A DNA stretch of 64,000 bases from Flabesymbios commensalis (Eukaryota > Annelida > Polychaeta > Terebellida > Flabelligeridae). The notes under the pieces were generated by a model, which made no database searches, was not told the DNA's origin, and worked only from the letters and a program-made list of their open reading frames with translations. Shown piece after piece: positions 35,101 to 45,088 of this stretch (positions within the stretch are counted from its first letter, which is position 1; each line of letters opens with the position of its first letter). A program made the translations under genes and the position numbers. The DNA is taken from NCBI GenBank assembly GCA_964017125.1, contig OZ024903.1, forward strand, positions 65,680,663 through 65,744,662, read 5' to 3'.

Positions 35101-38100
35101 ATAGTGGGGGTGGGAGAAACTTTAATAAATAAATAAATAAATAAATAAATAAATATCTTGAGAACAAGCCCGAAGTTGGGCTATAGGCCTACTACCTGCA
35201 GTTCTTTTTTCATAGTGCCCCATTCTAGTGATATTATTATGCGGAACCCTTTCCTATTTCACTGTGCAGCAAACTACTAGAACTGTTTGTTCTAAGAATT
35301 CTAAGAATGAATAATACCTTGTTATCATATTAACTTAATGTAAAGAATGGGGAGTGCGGGATTGTGAGCATATGCCTCGATCACACATGCTATTAAGTAT
35401 GGTTAGTATTTGGTGTATACATACACTTCATCGTGGTCTCAAGTTCTTATTTACCATGTTTACACGTGTACATGATAACAATACATACGAACATTTACAT
35501 AGAGGTACTTGCTTACAGAAAATTGTTCTATCTTTAGATTATCAGATTATAATCCGTTTCACCATGTTATTTATCATGGTTATATAAACTAGTCAGATGT
35601 GATTTCACTTTGACTGCACAGCATAATTTTTAAATACTCAACATTTCACATGTTTTATCAAAACCTTTATTATGTTAATGATTTAGCTTTAACTATAAAT
35701 AATTATAAATATCTCAACAGGTCCTCACATCCCTTTATCATGTTTGTGTTTTGTCTATTTATTCAAGAAACGCACCATGTATCATGTATCAGCTAGACAA
35801 TGTCATATTTAAAGTGGTAGTAACAAGAAACATACATGTAACTATTCTCAGATTCTTGTTAATGATCATTTTGTATTAAATATAGGTATAAAAACAATTT
35901 TCAATATTTTTATGGACAACCCATGTTAAGTAAAAATGTTAAATTATACATAAATACATAATCTGATAATGGCACGACGACGTGAATATATATAATTCAG
36001 CCGCGATAGTCATGATAGTCATGTTGTGTGTATTTTAACACACTTATCATGCTTATGTAACTTTACTTTAAAAATGTACATATCGATATAACATGCATAA
36101 TGTTCAATTATTATTAAACATACAACCTATAAGAAAAAGAAGTGTGAATTTTTGTGATCGAAGTATGATTTTTGTTAGGATTTCTAAACATGCTAAGAAT
36201 GAATTTGATCTACTTAAACAGTCGCTACACGAAAACACACACCCGATGAAAACAAGCTTTAACGAGTGTTACTCCTTAATCTGCTTATAGAACAATATTA
36301 TTCAACATAAGCTAATTAACCCGTCCGCAATAATTAAGTTTTAATATATCGAATCGTGATTGCATAGTAATATTATGTGATTAATAAAGGGCTGGTTATG
36401 ATCTCAATCTCCACATGTCTTTCTTGCTACTTGGCCTATTCGAGTTACGATCAATAATCAGATAATATAATTATTATTTATTATTATTTGTTTAATCACA
36501 ATAGGGGGATAAATCAACATAAAACACGCGGAGCTTAGAATCTCCGGGTTAAGCATTGAACATCCCATATAAGGGTATACATGGCTTACCACAGATATTC
36601 TCTGATTTATAATATGTATAACCTGATAAACAGATAAAGTAAGGTATAAACAATCCATGCTAGTACGTGAGTGTATAATCATGATAATACACGTGTTCAT
36701 GAGAGGTCACGGGGTTCATCATGGTTTATCATGTTTGCCTGGCTCATCAACAAACATACAACACTTTGAAACTACTTAACATGTTGTTGTAATTATGCCT
36801 CCCTTTGCGACCTTAGGGCCATCATTAAACCATTATGGGACCAAAGTCTGTATTTTAACTGTCCCCGGCTGTATTACAGTTTACACTTAACCCTTTCATC
36901 GCTAAACACGACTATAATAAATAACAATCTGTTTTATTAGCAGGTTAGATCACAGTTATTGAAAGAAATGAGTGTTTAACCAAAAAGATTTGCAAATGTG
37001 TGGTCTCAAATTGAACAGATATGAGTATTTTTCACCTACTTGAAGTTGTGGATCGCGGTAGCGAGACACAACTTGAAGTAGGTGAAAAATTTAACTCTAG
37101 CTATAACTTAGCGCTTTACGGGTTAAGATAGGGCCTATTAAGTTTCGAACTGGACCTAAATAAGTCATTGAGATTGCGGTTCAGGTTGTATGTGTCTTTA
37201 TATTAACACCCTATCTAAATGACCGGGGTTGATAGTTTGCCAATTTCTAATATATCGACATCGGTCTCGACAGCATCATATACATTGATAATACAGGCCT
37301 ACAGTTTTTTAGTCATGCATATGTGGCGCTATATTTTAAATTGGCCTGTTTGAACCATTTACCGAACGAATATTGTTTCAAAGACGTTGGACCAATATTA
37401 AAGCAGCATTGGGTCATTCTAAATGCCAAATGTGTGCTGGGGATTCCAATCTTCTCTCGCCACTTTACTTAACACATGGCTACACACCGTCCATGGGTGA
37501 CCATGCAAATACTTACCCGCACTGCTAACATGGCTAATGCGTACATGATATACATGCACGTACATGACTATTAACAAAAACTACTCTTATATCATATAGT
37601 TAGCACGTTTAGTATAATACCATCAATATATGATTTATAATTGATCATTTAATAACAGGACTATTGACTTTTTTATCACATAAAGAGCAGTATCGTGTGT
37701 AGCACCTTGTTCATAAAAACGCTTATCTGAAAGGGTGACTAAAACTATCGATGGTGAATTGCTTTGATTAAATCTCACCAATATACTCATATATAATTTT
37801 ATATATATTACAAAGTTATCATGGCTATCAGCTCGCATGCTAACGTTGTGTGGCAAAGCTTACGTAGTATCTAGATACTATAATATAATGATATATTTAA
37901 ACAAATTCAAATTATACATTTAATGAATAAAATTTATATGCAATTTGTATTTATAAATAGTCCCAAAATTTGATTTGACGTTTATTATTATAAAAAGTAT
38001 ATGAAAAATTCAAAATAAATGATAACAGTAAAGCTTGTTATAAATCGTTTTGGAAATGGCGACGAAAAGTTATCGTAGTAGTAATAGTAAAAGATGGGAG

Positions 38101-41100
38101 AGTAATAGTAATAGTAATATAACTCGAAGACTGTAATAAACTGTAGTAATAGAACTCTAAAGTAATAGTAATCATGGTAATAGATTGCATGTTAAAAATC
38201 ATATGTTTAATGTATATTTATATGCAAATTCCTTCCCATTAATGCCGAAAATGCTGCAACTTAACGGCCCATCAAACACCATGCACAGACACCAGCAGAA
38301 TACAGGGGGACGTGATGATGGTCACGTAGGTCACAAACCTATAGATGAGCAAACGTATTGCGAGCGATAGGTTATCTAGTTATATAGACATATGTGGATT
38401 AGATAAATCTATGAAATGAGGGAGAGAGGCCGATCACGCTACCTCTCGGCGGGGAAGAAACATTTTGTTTCTTTGAAACTTGAATGCCAGAGCGGGGTTC
38501 GAACCCGCGAACTCCGAATTCCAAGCAGGCAGCTTTAACCACTGTACCAGGACCCCCGCTGCAGGAAAGTCGACACAAAGCAACGTATTACGACGCTGGA
38601 CCAACATTAGCCCAGCATTGAGTGATGACATAACAGGCGGAATAACCAACTGATAACTACCCCCGTGAGCAGGTGAGGTAGAGTACTTATAAAGCTCGAT
38701 GACATCACCGTTGATTCTTGATTCAGTGGCCGCGTTCTGAGACGATTAACAAATAAGTTATGAGTTAAGCTGAAAATTCACTACGTGAATATACAGGGCT
38801 CGGTTACACCAACGGCCATAAGTCTAAATTATGTCTTAACTTTTAAGAATAAACCAATCAGCGAGCAGTTTTGTCTTGAATGTGGTAAAACCGGCCGTGG
38901 TCTGATGGAACCATGTTATATACATATAACGTTTTTTTGAAAATTGTCTCAGAATACGTCCTCATGTTTCTGGTGTGGGATAGTACACTTGATACACAAA
39001 ACACACACACCAAACTGTCACTCTCAGCCCACTCTGTTTTAACTTTCAACATGTGATCATGGTGATGACACGGGTACGGGTCCAGCCGTTTTTAAATGAC
39101 CCCCATTTAAAAACCACCGTGCGTTTATAAACACTCGCAACACACTTCCGGCGAGTGTTTATAAACACCCGGGCATTAATAAACGGTCGGCCAATATGAC
39201 TATACATTAACTATATAACTATACATTGTATTCCATAAATCAACTAGTTTCTCTTAATTATACCAGATTTGGTATAATGTATAAATTGACACAACACATC
39301 AGTACTTAGTATTGAACTTGAGAAGCAGAATCTGTGAAATACGATGCTTTAATCATGTTAATCATGTTAATTGGTAAAAATCGTGAAAAATAGATTTTCT
39401 GACCACTGACCCCCCACCTCCTTAAACAGTGTTAAAGTGTTATTGCTAAAAAATGTATACGTTGGGGGTACACTCTGCTAATACCATGAGGTGGTGGATA
39501 TAGTGGTCAAATTGTATGCCGCATTTGTATATTCTATGTGGCATTTTTTTTGTACACACAATTTAGTGCACAAAACTTATATACAATCCAGGAGCTCTGT
39601 CATTTATCCCACTTCCCAGGTTAGTTCTGTGGGAATTTATCTTACAAAAACGACTAAAATGTAGATTTTTATACAATTAACTAAACTGCTTCCTCATATT
39701 GCTAATTCATATGAAGGTATGCACTGTAATTCATAGTTTTATGGGGCTGGTCCCTTTGCTATTCTGCCGTGAAAAGCCAAAAGGCAGTATCTGCTTACTT
39801 AACAGTAAGCTGCTACTGCCTTTTGGCTTTGCACGGCGGTATACAAGTGAACGAGGCCGACCGTTTATAACGCCCGTGTGTTTATAGACACTCGCTGGAA
39901 GTGCGCTGCGAGTGCTTATAAACGCACGGTCGTTTTCAAATGGGCGGCCATTTAAAAACGGCTGAACCCGTACCTGGTTAACCGGTGCAGTCAGCAGTCA
40001 CTGGTTTAAACTGGTAAAAGTCTGCTAAATGAAATGTTTAAATAATCATGTTAAAAGTCGGGTTCTCGTGACCTGTTACAGTTAGGGTATCCCAGAAAAT
40101 ACAAGGCGTTTTCCCAATGATGGTTAAACGTTGGCCCAGCGTCTGTGACGCTGGGCCAACGTTTAACCAACATTTTGTTATTGTTTCGTATTTGCTAAGC
40201 TATTCAATGATGGAACAGGTGTTTTGTTATTGTTGCCGACACGAGATCATAACAGCTGTTGCCACGTGATCATGGTGATTAATATGATCTAACATGATAA
40301 TTATTATGATGTATATATTGTACCATCCCGGTAAACGTGGTAAACACGTGGCATTCACCCAATGTTGTTTCAATGTCGGCCCATCGTCTTCGACGCTGGC
40401 CCAACATTGAAACAACATTGGGAGAATGCCCCGTGTTTGGTGGGATGTGCATGATGTGTACTGTAAATAACCAGTGATAATCATGATATCATACATGATC
40501 GATTGTCTGTTATCAGGTTATTGGCTGTTATCAGGTCATTGTTATCAAGGCTAGACGACAGCCCACACATCACAAAAATAATCATCATAATGGTTATAGT
40601 CAATGCAATATTTTTTACAGCCTAACGTTATTGGTCAACACGGTCAATTGGTCGATGTTAATTCGACCAATGTGACCAGTATATTTAATTATTATATAAA
40701 CAAAATAATCATTTCCAACATATATATCATAGTTGGGTCTGACAGGTGTGATCATTGAAAGACCGTGTGGGGGGGGGGGGGGGGAGGTCAGGTGGAAGAT
40801 TTGTTTCTGTCAGATTCTTCGTTTCACCGTGTTCAGGTGTTCACCGTTGTTTGCACCATTTTTTCACGCTTTCTGATTACCATGGTTACCTACCTGGTTA
40901 CCATTATATCATGATTACATAGACCTTCAGGCCTTCGTTTTCACACATGCGACCAATTTTTAACATGTTTAAGCACGTTAAGTGGCTGTTAAACTGTCGC
41001 ATTATCCTGATTATGGACAATATACTTAAATATATTCAGATAGTGATCAACATGATCACAGTACTGCAAGGTGATCATTCATAGTGTGGCATATTATCAT

Positions 41101-44100
41101 CGGAACATTGTCATTCGATGGCGTATTATCGACTCGTATGATAATTATAGTACCACATTTCTAATTTAATACGCATGAATGATGGCTTCAGCAATAAATT
41201 CATGACAAATGTGGAAAATTACTATAGCCGCACACGTTTCGCAAAGATCTCTATCACCTTGAATATCACCTGAACACCTTCTATTAAATATATATTAGTA
41301 TCCTGGATGTAGCACCTAGGTCGAGATGGCCATCTCGACCAATCAGAAGCCTACGATTTATCGTAACTTGTACGAGAATAGGGGCACAGGTAAGCATCAC
41401 ATGTATTGTATGCGGGTATGTGCATACATCATAGGCATATATCATTTATATATACATGATATATATATATATATATTTGCTGTGTGCTAAAAAAAAATTA
41501 GTTTGAGCAAATGTTGAGGGGGCATATATTTATTAGTATAATGATTGTAGCCTATACCATGTATACCATGGCTACAGGCATATACATACATCAAGGGACC
41601 TAAATATTATAATATCGGAAAACATAAACACTGATAAACATGATAAATGAAAACATAAACATGATAAATGCTCCCCGATTACCTTTACCCATGTTAACAC
41701 GTTAAAATGATCGTATGATGAACTTTTTTAAAAAGTGGCATCTCAATCCATTTTTTCATTATTCAAAAACAAAATAAATTCAATACGCCTATCTAATCAT
41801 GTATACCATGTATACCATATGGTTGTTCTATTTATATATATCATCAGAAATACATAAGAGTTCTCGCTTAAACATGTTAAATGCATTTCTGATATCATGT
41901 ATATCGTGTATAGGGTAATCATGGTAATAATGGTAGTGACTTTTGTTGAACAAGAAAGCTAATGAGTGGTTATGTTTCACAAACATGTCACTAAGGCCTA
42001 TACTATAGACTGAACCGGGTAATATTTCACTATTATCACTGATTATACATGATATATTGACATGGTCATGATGGTTGAGGTACATCACAACCAAGAAAAC
42101 ACTATACCATGTACCTGTGTACACGTGGTACACCACGTTGAACGGTAAAATACTTTATTCCTTTCTTGTTCGAATGGAGACATTGACAACACAGACTACA
42201 TGGACTATGGATGCTCATATTAGCACGATCATGATCATGATGATTAGCATGATTAGGGGGCAACTAACTTGTTGCGCTATTGTTTAACAGTTTAAGATGA
42301 CGCTATAGCAATAGCATAGATTCTCAATTTAAATGACCAGTGTATTGTGCTACACTTGAATACATTTGAATACTTGAATACTTTCACACAGTTCATCATG
42401 CTCATCTTGCGCATTTATCTCTTTTAATTAAATTGTACTGCCAATTACCAAGCTGCTCACTGGTTATCAGGTTATTAAAAAACGCAAATTATATACGGGC
42501 ACACTAAACATGCATGGTAGACGTATAATAATGATACAGGGTTAAACACAGTTCACTCGTTTTTCGGTGAGTATAATCTGATAATCAGCCTGCAAGCAAT
42601 TTAACAAAGGAATAGGTAATGGGAATATTGGCTATCCAATTGGCAGATAATTACAACGTAATTTTCGCTTCATAACATGCATAACAGGGGCGGATCCAGG
42701 ATTTGACAAAGGAGGTGGCGTGAGGTGTTCGAAGGCATATTTAGGCCAATTTAGTGGACTTTTTAAAGAATTTGGCACAAAAAGGGGTGGGTGTGCGACC
42801 TCTGCGCCCCCCCCCCCCCCCCCTATGGAGCCGCGCCTACATAATGTATTATCAGTACCCTGTACATGGTACATCAACATTATTGAATGTAGTAGGCGTA
42901 GTTGGTGAATATTTTTTTTGACGTCACGAGGTGGACTGCTGCCTAGCTGGTTTTAGTAGAGTGAGAAGAGATGCTAACTAAGAGATTCTAACTGATGTAA
43001 ATGCATCAGATTAAAAAAAATCAGAAATGCACAATCAATATACATGACTAGCTGAGGGACAACGTTCGTATTCAGTTGGGACGTTGCATGGTCCTTGGGT
43101 ATGCAACGTCCCAGTGAACACGTACGAAACGTTGACCCATCTATTGCTGACCACCATCTGCGACGCTGGCCCAGCAGTGAACCAACATAGGATCAACGTC
43201 TCATGCATGCTAGCCGGTATACATGGTATACGGCCTACTTTTCAACATTTACCACATGTATATGATGTACCAACGTCTGCGACGCTGTCCTGGCATGTCC
43301 ATCGCTTGTAATAACAAGATAATGACCATAATGAGGGATCCACGACCTCATCATGGTCATTATCCATGTTATCTGGTTATTATATAAGAAGCAAATGCAA
43401 TGGCCTGTTTTCTCACCCCTTGTAGCTCCACAGAAATTTAGTGAATGGTGGTGGGGGGTGGGGGGGGGGGTATGAAATGAATCGGGCTTTAATAGGCCAC
43501 CTTTGTGCACATATAGGCTAAACTGGGCCAGGAGAACCTCCTGAGGATGGTGAGATGAATGAGATGACACTGTCCTCCAGACACAGGATTCAAAATTCGC
43601 GCCCTGGCGGTCTGAGGCAGAGCACGCTACATCTCGGTCACGGAGGCTCCCCACAATACTGACTTTCACACGTGGATGGGGAAGAAACATTTTATGTTCC
43701 TTTCAAACCGCCGAGACCGGGAACCGAACCCCGAACTCTGGCGTGAAAGGCAGCGGTGCTAACCACTACCCAAGGGCCCCCGCCCGGTGGTGGGGGGAGA
43801 AGCCAGGAGTTCAGCGATGAAAAGTTTAATATCGTCCGGGGGGGGGGGGGGGGTGAAGATCTAAAACTACATAATGATCTGATAATTTTCTCTATTCATT
43901 GAGCTGATATATCAAGATATAACTGTATAAGCCTGGTATTGAAACATAGGTTCCAGAGACAATATATATTGTCTCTGAAACCGATGTTGCCATGGAAAGA
44001 AGTCATATTATATGACTTCGTTTCATGGCAGCCGATACATTTATATACCGGTATGTTTGAAATTATATGTTTATAGTGCTTTCAAAAATACCTCATCATG

Positions 44101-45088
44101 TTTATCATGTTTATATGTTAATTTTCAAAACATGGACCAAACCATAACATGCAGAATGATCTTGAACATGTTGAATATTGCAACAAAATTATGATAACCG
44201 GTTCCCAGCGAACACAAGCCATTGACTTGATGTTGGTTTATTGTTGGTACACTGTCTGCGACGCTGGACCAACATTAAACCAACATCAGGTCAATGTCTC
44301 GTGTATTCCAGGTTACTTACTTCAGTATAAAGAGGTCCCATGGCAGTGAGCATGGATGCAGCTACAGCCAGTACCACGGTCATCACAATGTCTTCTGTAT
44401 TATTCTCTTCAGGGTTGGTGTCTCCAAAGTCTGGAAGAACAATGGCGGCTGTGAGCATGACCAGGGCCGCCCACTGTACCCAGCTTATCTTCCTCTTGAA
44501 TACCAGTCTGTACATGATAGCCGTGAATATCACACGTAACTGGGTCAACACGTTCCAGATGGGAGGCGTGGTGTAGTGCATGGCGTAGAAGAAAATGTTA
44601 CTGTTAATGGCGTAGATGAAGCTTGGCATGAAGTACAATGGGCTCATCTTGATGGAGGTGAGTTTCCCGGCTTGGAGTAACCTCCACAAGAAGACGAACA
44701 GTTTGATGAGCTCCCCGACCACCACCACCTGGGTCTGGGCTATAGGGTACACGTCCTGATTGTAGTACTTCATCCCATAGGCCGTCAACTGACGCCATAT
44801 GTCCACAAAAACAAACATAGTGGTATAGGATAGCACGCTGTAACATCCCTGCTTCTCCCGCTCTAACGTGTGGTTTCTAAGGCGAGGTACATGCTCTTCT
44901 CCCATGACAACAGTTTCCTGGCTACAGCTCACATGGCGCGTGCGGGCAGTCTGTGACTGAACCATCACTTGACCAGGCTCTGCTACATCTGCACATTTAG
45001 CGTTCGCATCCTGATAGTAGCCGCTCTCCCTGCATGCCTGCTTCTCTGCTGCTGCCATGTACCCCCCTCCTTTCTCACGGTCAGCCAT
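31335..45088 (-). CDS. gene D: SLC35A-type nucleotide-sugar transporter, three exons
   Basis: Predicted multispan Golgi antiporter importing a nucleotide sugar in exchange for the nucleoside monophosphate. Exons 45088-44321, 32537-32408 and 31843-31335 join in phase (0, then 1) into 468 residues. The start is the ATG of MADREKGGGY. About 95 hydrophilic residues with NxT and HxC patches precede the first membrane span. The family signature QLRVIFTAIMYRLVFKRKISWVQWAALVML lies in exon 1. MQLYFYGAISASLLFALER is in exon 2. Exon 3 has IATAYVMKRLDNIVKLYAQS, equivalent to the VKYxDNIxKxxA motif of SLC35A1-A5. The tail after FVAIFLYES adds an extra hydrophobic segment and a Ser/Asn-rich end, so the protein is longer than the usual 325-420 residues. 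Substrate (CMP-Sia, UDP-Gal, UDP-GlcNAc or another) cannot be read from sequence. Intron 1 is 11.8 kb and full of repeats. Confidence 0.87.
31961..32060. repeat. CCCAGCAAACAC-family palindrome, right arm eroded
   Basis: CCCAGCAAACACAATGC opens the element. The centre ATGTTGGACCAACGTCTAAGACGTTGGACCAT is intact and the right outer arm is lost. It lies in intron 2 of gene D. Confidence 0.65.
32125..32154. repeat. (TA)n dinucleotide run
   Basis: About 15 TA units lie in intron 2 of gene D. Confidence 0.9.
32618..32692. repeat. CACTTGAAGTTGTG hairpin
   Basis: Arms ATTTTCAGTCACTTGAAGTT and CTTCAAATGACTGAAAAT surround GTGTCTTGCTACCGCGATACAC. Outer bases CAGTCACTT and AAATGACTG differ from other copies but pair with each other. 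Confidence 0.75.
32972..33080. repeat. CACTTGAAGTTGTG hairpin with TTAA-element right end
   Basis: Arms TTTTTACCCACTTGAAGTTG and CAACTTCAAGTGGGTAAA surround TGGGTCGCGGTAGCGAGACA. The right flank CATAGCGCTTTAAGCCCCGGTTAA matches the end of the 36887 element. Confidence 0.7.
33308..33404. repeat. GCAAAGCCAAAAGGCAG hairpin, diverged
   Basis: Arms AGTCAAAAGGCAGTATCTGC and GCACATACAGCGTTTTGGC enclose TTATTTTACAAGTAA. It lies in intron 1 of gene D, beside a decayed CCCAGCAAACAC-family copy (33230-33300). Confidence 0.6.
34211..34590 (+). repeat. (TGAG)n tetranucleotide array
   Basis: About 380 bp of TGAG, interrupted at 34340-34412 by GGCCGGTGGG, GGTTGGGT and (GCGA)n variants. Read on the sense strand of gene D it is (TCAC)n, the same repeat that precedes exon 8 of gene B. 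It runs straight into the 5' end of the LINE fragment at 34612. Confidence 0.97.
34612..35155 (+). mobile_element. 5'-truncated LINE 3' end (CR1/L2-like) with AAAT tail
   Basis: An intact frame reads ITSRLDYCNSLLLNLP, then RLQRIQNKAARLVTRTSMREHVTPVLKELHWLPIDRCIVYKVLVITYKALHGLAP and FGAPHLWNGLPKELR, and stops at 35071. This is the C-terminal part of a CR1/L2/Jockey-group ORF2, just downstream of the reverse transcriptase. The 3' UTR is short, with a poly-AATAAA-like tail (TAAA)n at 35123-35153, which is typical of these clades. The absence of frameshifts suggests a fairly recent insertion. It is antisense to gene D. Confidence 0.9.
36887..37126. mobile_element. 240-bp TTAA-bounded MITE
   Basis: It begins TTAACCCTTTCATCGCTAAA and ends TTAGCGCTTTACGGGTTAA. 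The hairpin at 37027-37090 has arms TTTTTCACCTACTTGAAGTT and AACTTGAAGTAGGTGAAAAA around GTGGATCGCGGTAGCGAGACAC. It is in intron 1 of gene D. Confidence 0.75.
38411..38575 (-). mobile_element. dimeric tRNA-derived SINE, copy 3 (head 1 only)
   Basis: On the minus strand: GGTCCTGGTACAGTGGTTAA as an A box, then the B box GCGGGTTCGAACCCCGC, the linker AAGAAACAAAATGTTTCTTC and a stub of head 2 (CCGAGAGGTAGCGTG). The second B box and most of the tail are missing. Confidence 0.75.
38595..38640. repeat. CCCAGCAAACAC-family remnant
   Basis: Only part of the core is left: ACGACGCTGGACCAACATTA followed by CCCAGCATTGAGTGATGACA. Confidence 0.4.
39072..39975. mobile_element. 0.9-kb foldback with compound terminal inverted repeats
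   Basis: The ends are GGTACGGGTCCAGCCGTTTT and AAACGGCTGAACCCGTACC. Each terminal repeat is about 120 bp, and its inner part is itself palindromic (GTTTATAAACACTCGC..GCGAGTGTTTATAAAC at 39120-39160 and the equivalent at 39865-39925). The middle is AT-rich and noncoding. A GCAAAGCC hairpin (39764-39842) is inserted against the right repeat. Confidence 0.75.
39764..39842. repeat. GCAAAGCCAAAAGGCAG hairpin, best copy
   Basis: Arms GCCGTGAAAAGCCAAAAGGC and GCCTTTTGGCTTTGCACGGC surround AGTATCTGCTTACTTAACAGTAAGCTGCTACT. Confidence 0.8.
40106..40200. repeat. CCCAGCAAACAC-family palindrome
   Basis: AATGATGGTTAAACGTTGGC is paired with GCCAACGTTTAACCAACATT around CCAGCGTCTGTGACGCTGG. The mid-arm GGTTAAACGTT is private to this copy. 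Confidence 0.75.
40333..40447. repeat. CCCAGCAAACAC-family palindrome
   Basis: AACACGTGGCATTCACCCAA is paired with TTGGGAGAATGCCCCGTGTT. The inner arm is TGTTGTTTCAATGT with its complement, around CCATCGTCTTCGACGCTGG. The outer arm GGCATTC occurs in no other copy. Confidence 0.8.
41325..41396. repeat. half copy of the 30805 palindrome
   Basis: GTCGAGATGGCCATCTCGAC and then ACCAATCAGAAGCCTACGAT to TACGAGAATA match the right arm at 30862-30918 almost base for base. Confidence 0.8.
42780..42830. other. C17 homopolymer
   Basis: A run of about 17 C sits in GCGCCCC..CCTATGGAG. Similar mono-G runs of 10-18 nt occur at about 21467, 28039, 40768, 43451, 43840, 47527, 47576 and 57733. Confidence 0.8.
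43050..43220. repeat. CCCAGCAAACAC-family element with nested palindrome
   Basis: TTGGGACGTTGCATGGTCC and TATGCAACGTCCCAG form a small hairpin at 43076-43114. It is followed by GAACACGTACGAAACGTTGA..TCAACGTCTCATGCATG around ATCTGCGACGCTGGCCCA. Confidence 0.6.
43472..43795 (-). mobile_element. dimeric tRNA-derived SINE, copy 2 (full length)
   Basis: Read on the minus strand: head 1 with TTGGGTAGTGGTTAGCACCG (A box) and GGGGTTCGGTTCCCGG (B box); linker AACATAAAATGTTTCTTCCC; head 2 with CTCCGTGACCGAGATGTAGC and CAGGGCGCGAATTTTG; then the tail from GTGTCATCTCATTCATCTCA to AAAGGTGGCCTATTAAAGCC. It is in intron 1 of gene D in the sense orientation. Confidence 0.85.
43944..44035. repeat. two adjacent small palindromes
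   Basis: AGAGACAATATATATTGTCTCT at 43952-43973 and CCATGGAAAGAAGTCATA / TATGACTTCGTTTCATGG at 43990-44029 stand side by side, ending about 290 bp from exon 1 of gene D. Confidence 0.65.
44212..44312. repeat. CCCAGCAAACAC-family palindrome adjoining the gene D donor
   Basis: CAGCGAACACAAGCCATTGA..TCAATGTCTCGTGTATTCCAG with inner GATGTTGGTTTATTGTTGG and its complement. It ends within a few bases of the exon 1 donor of gene D (GTAAGT at 44320-44315). Confidence 0.8.
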
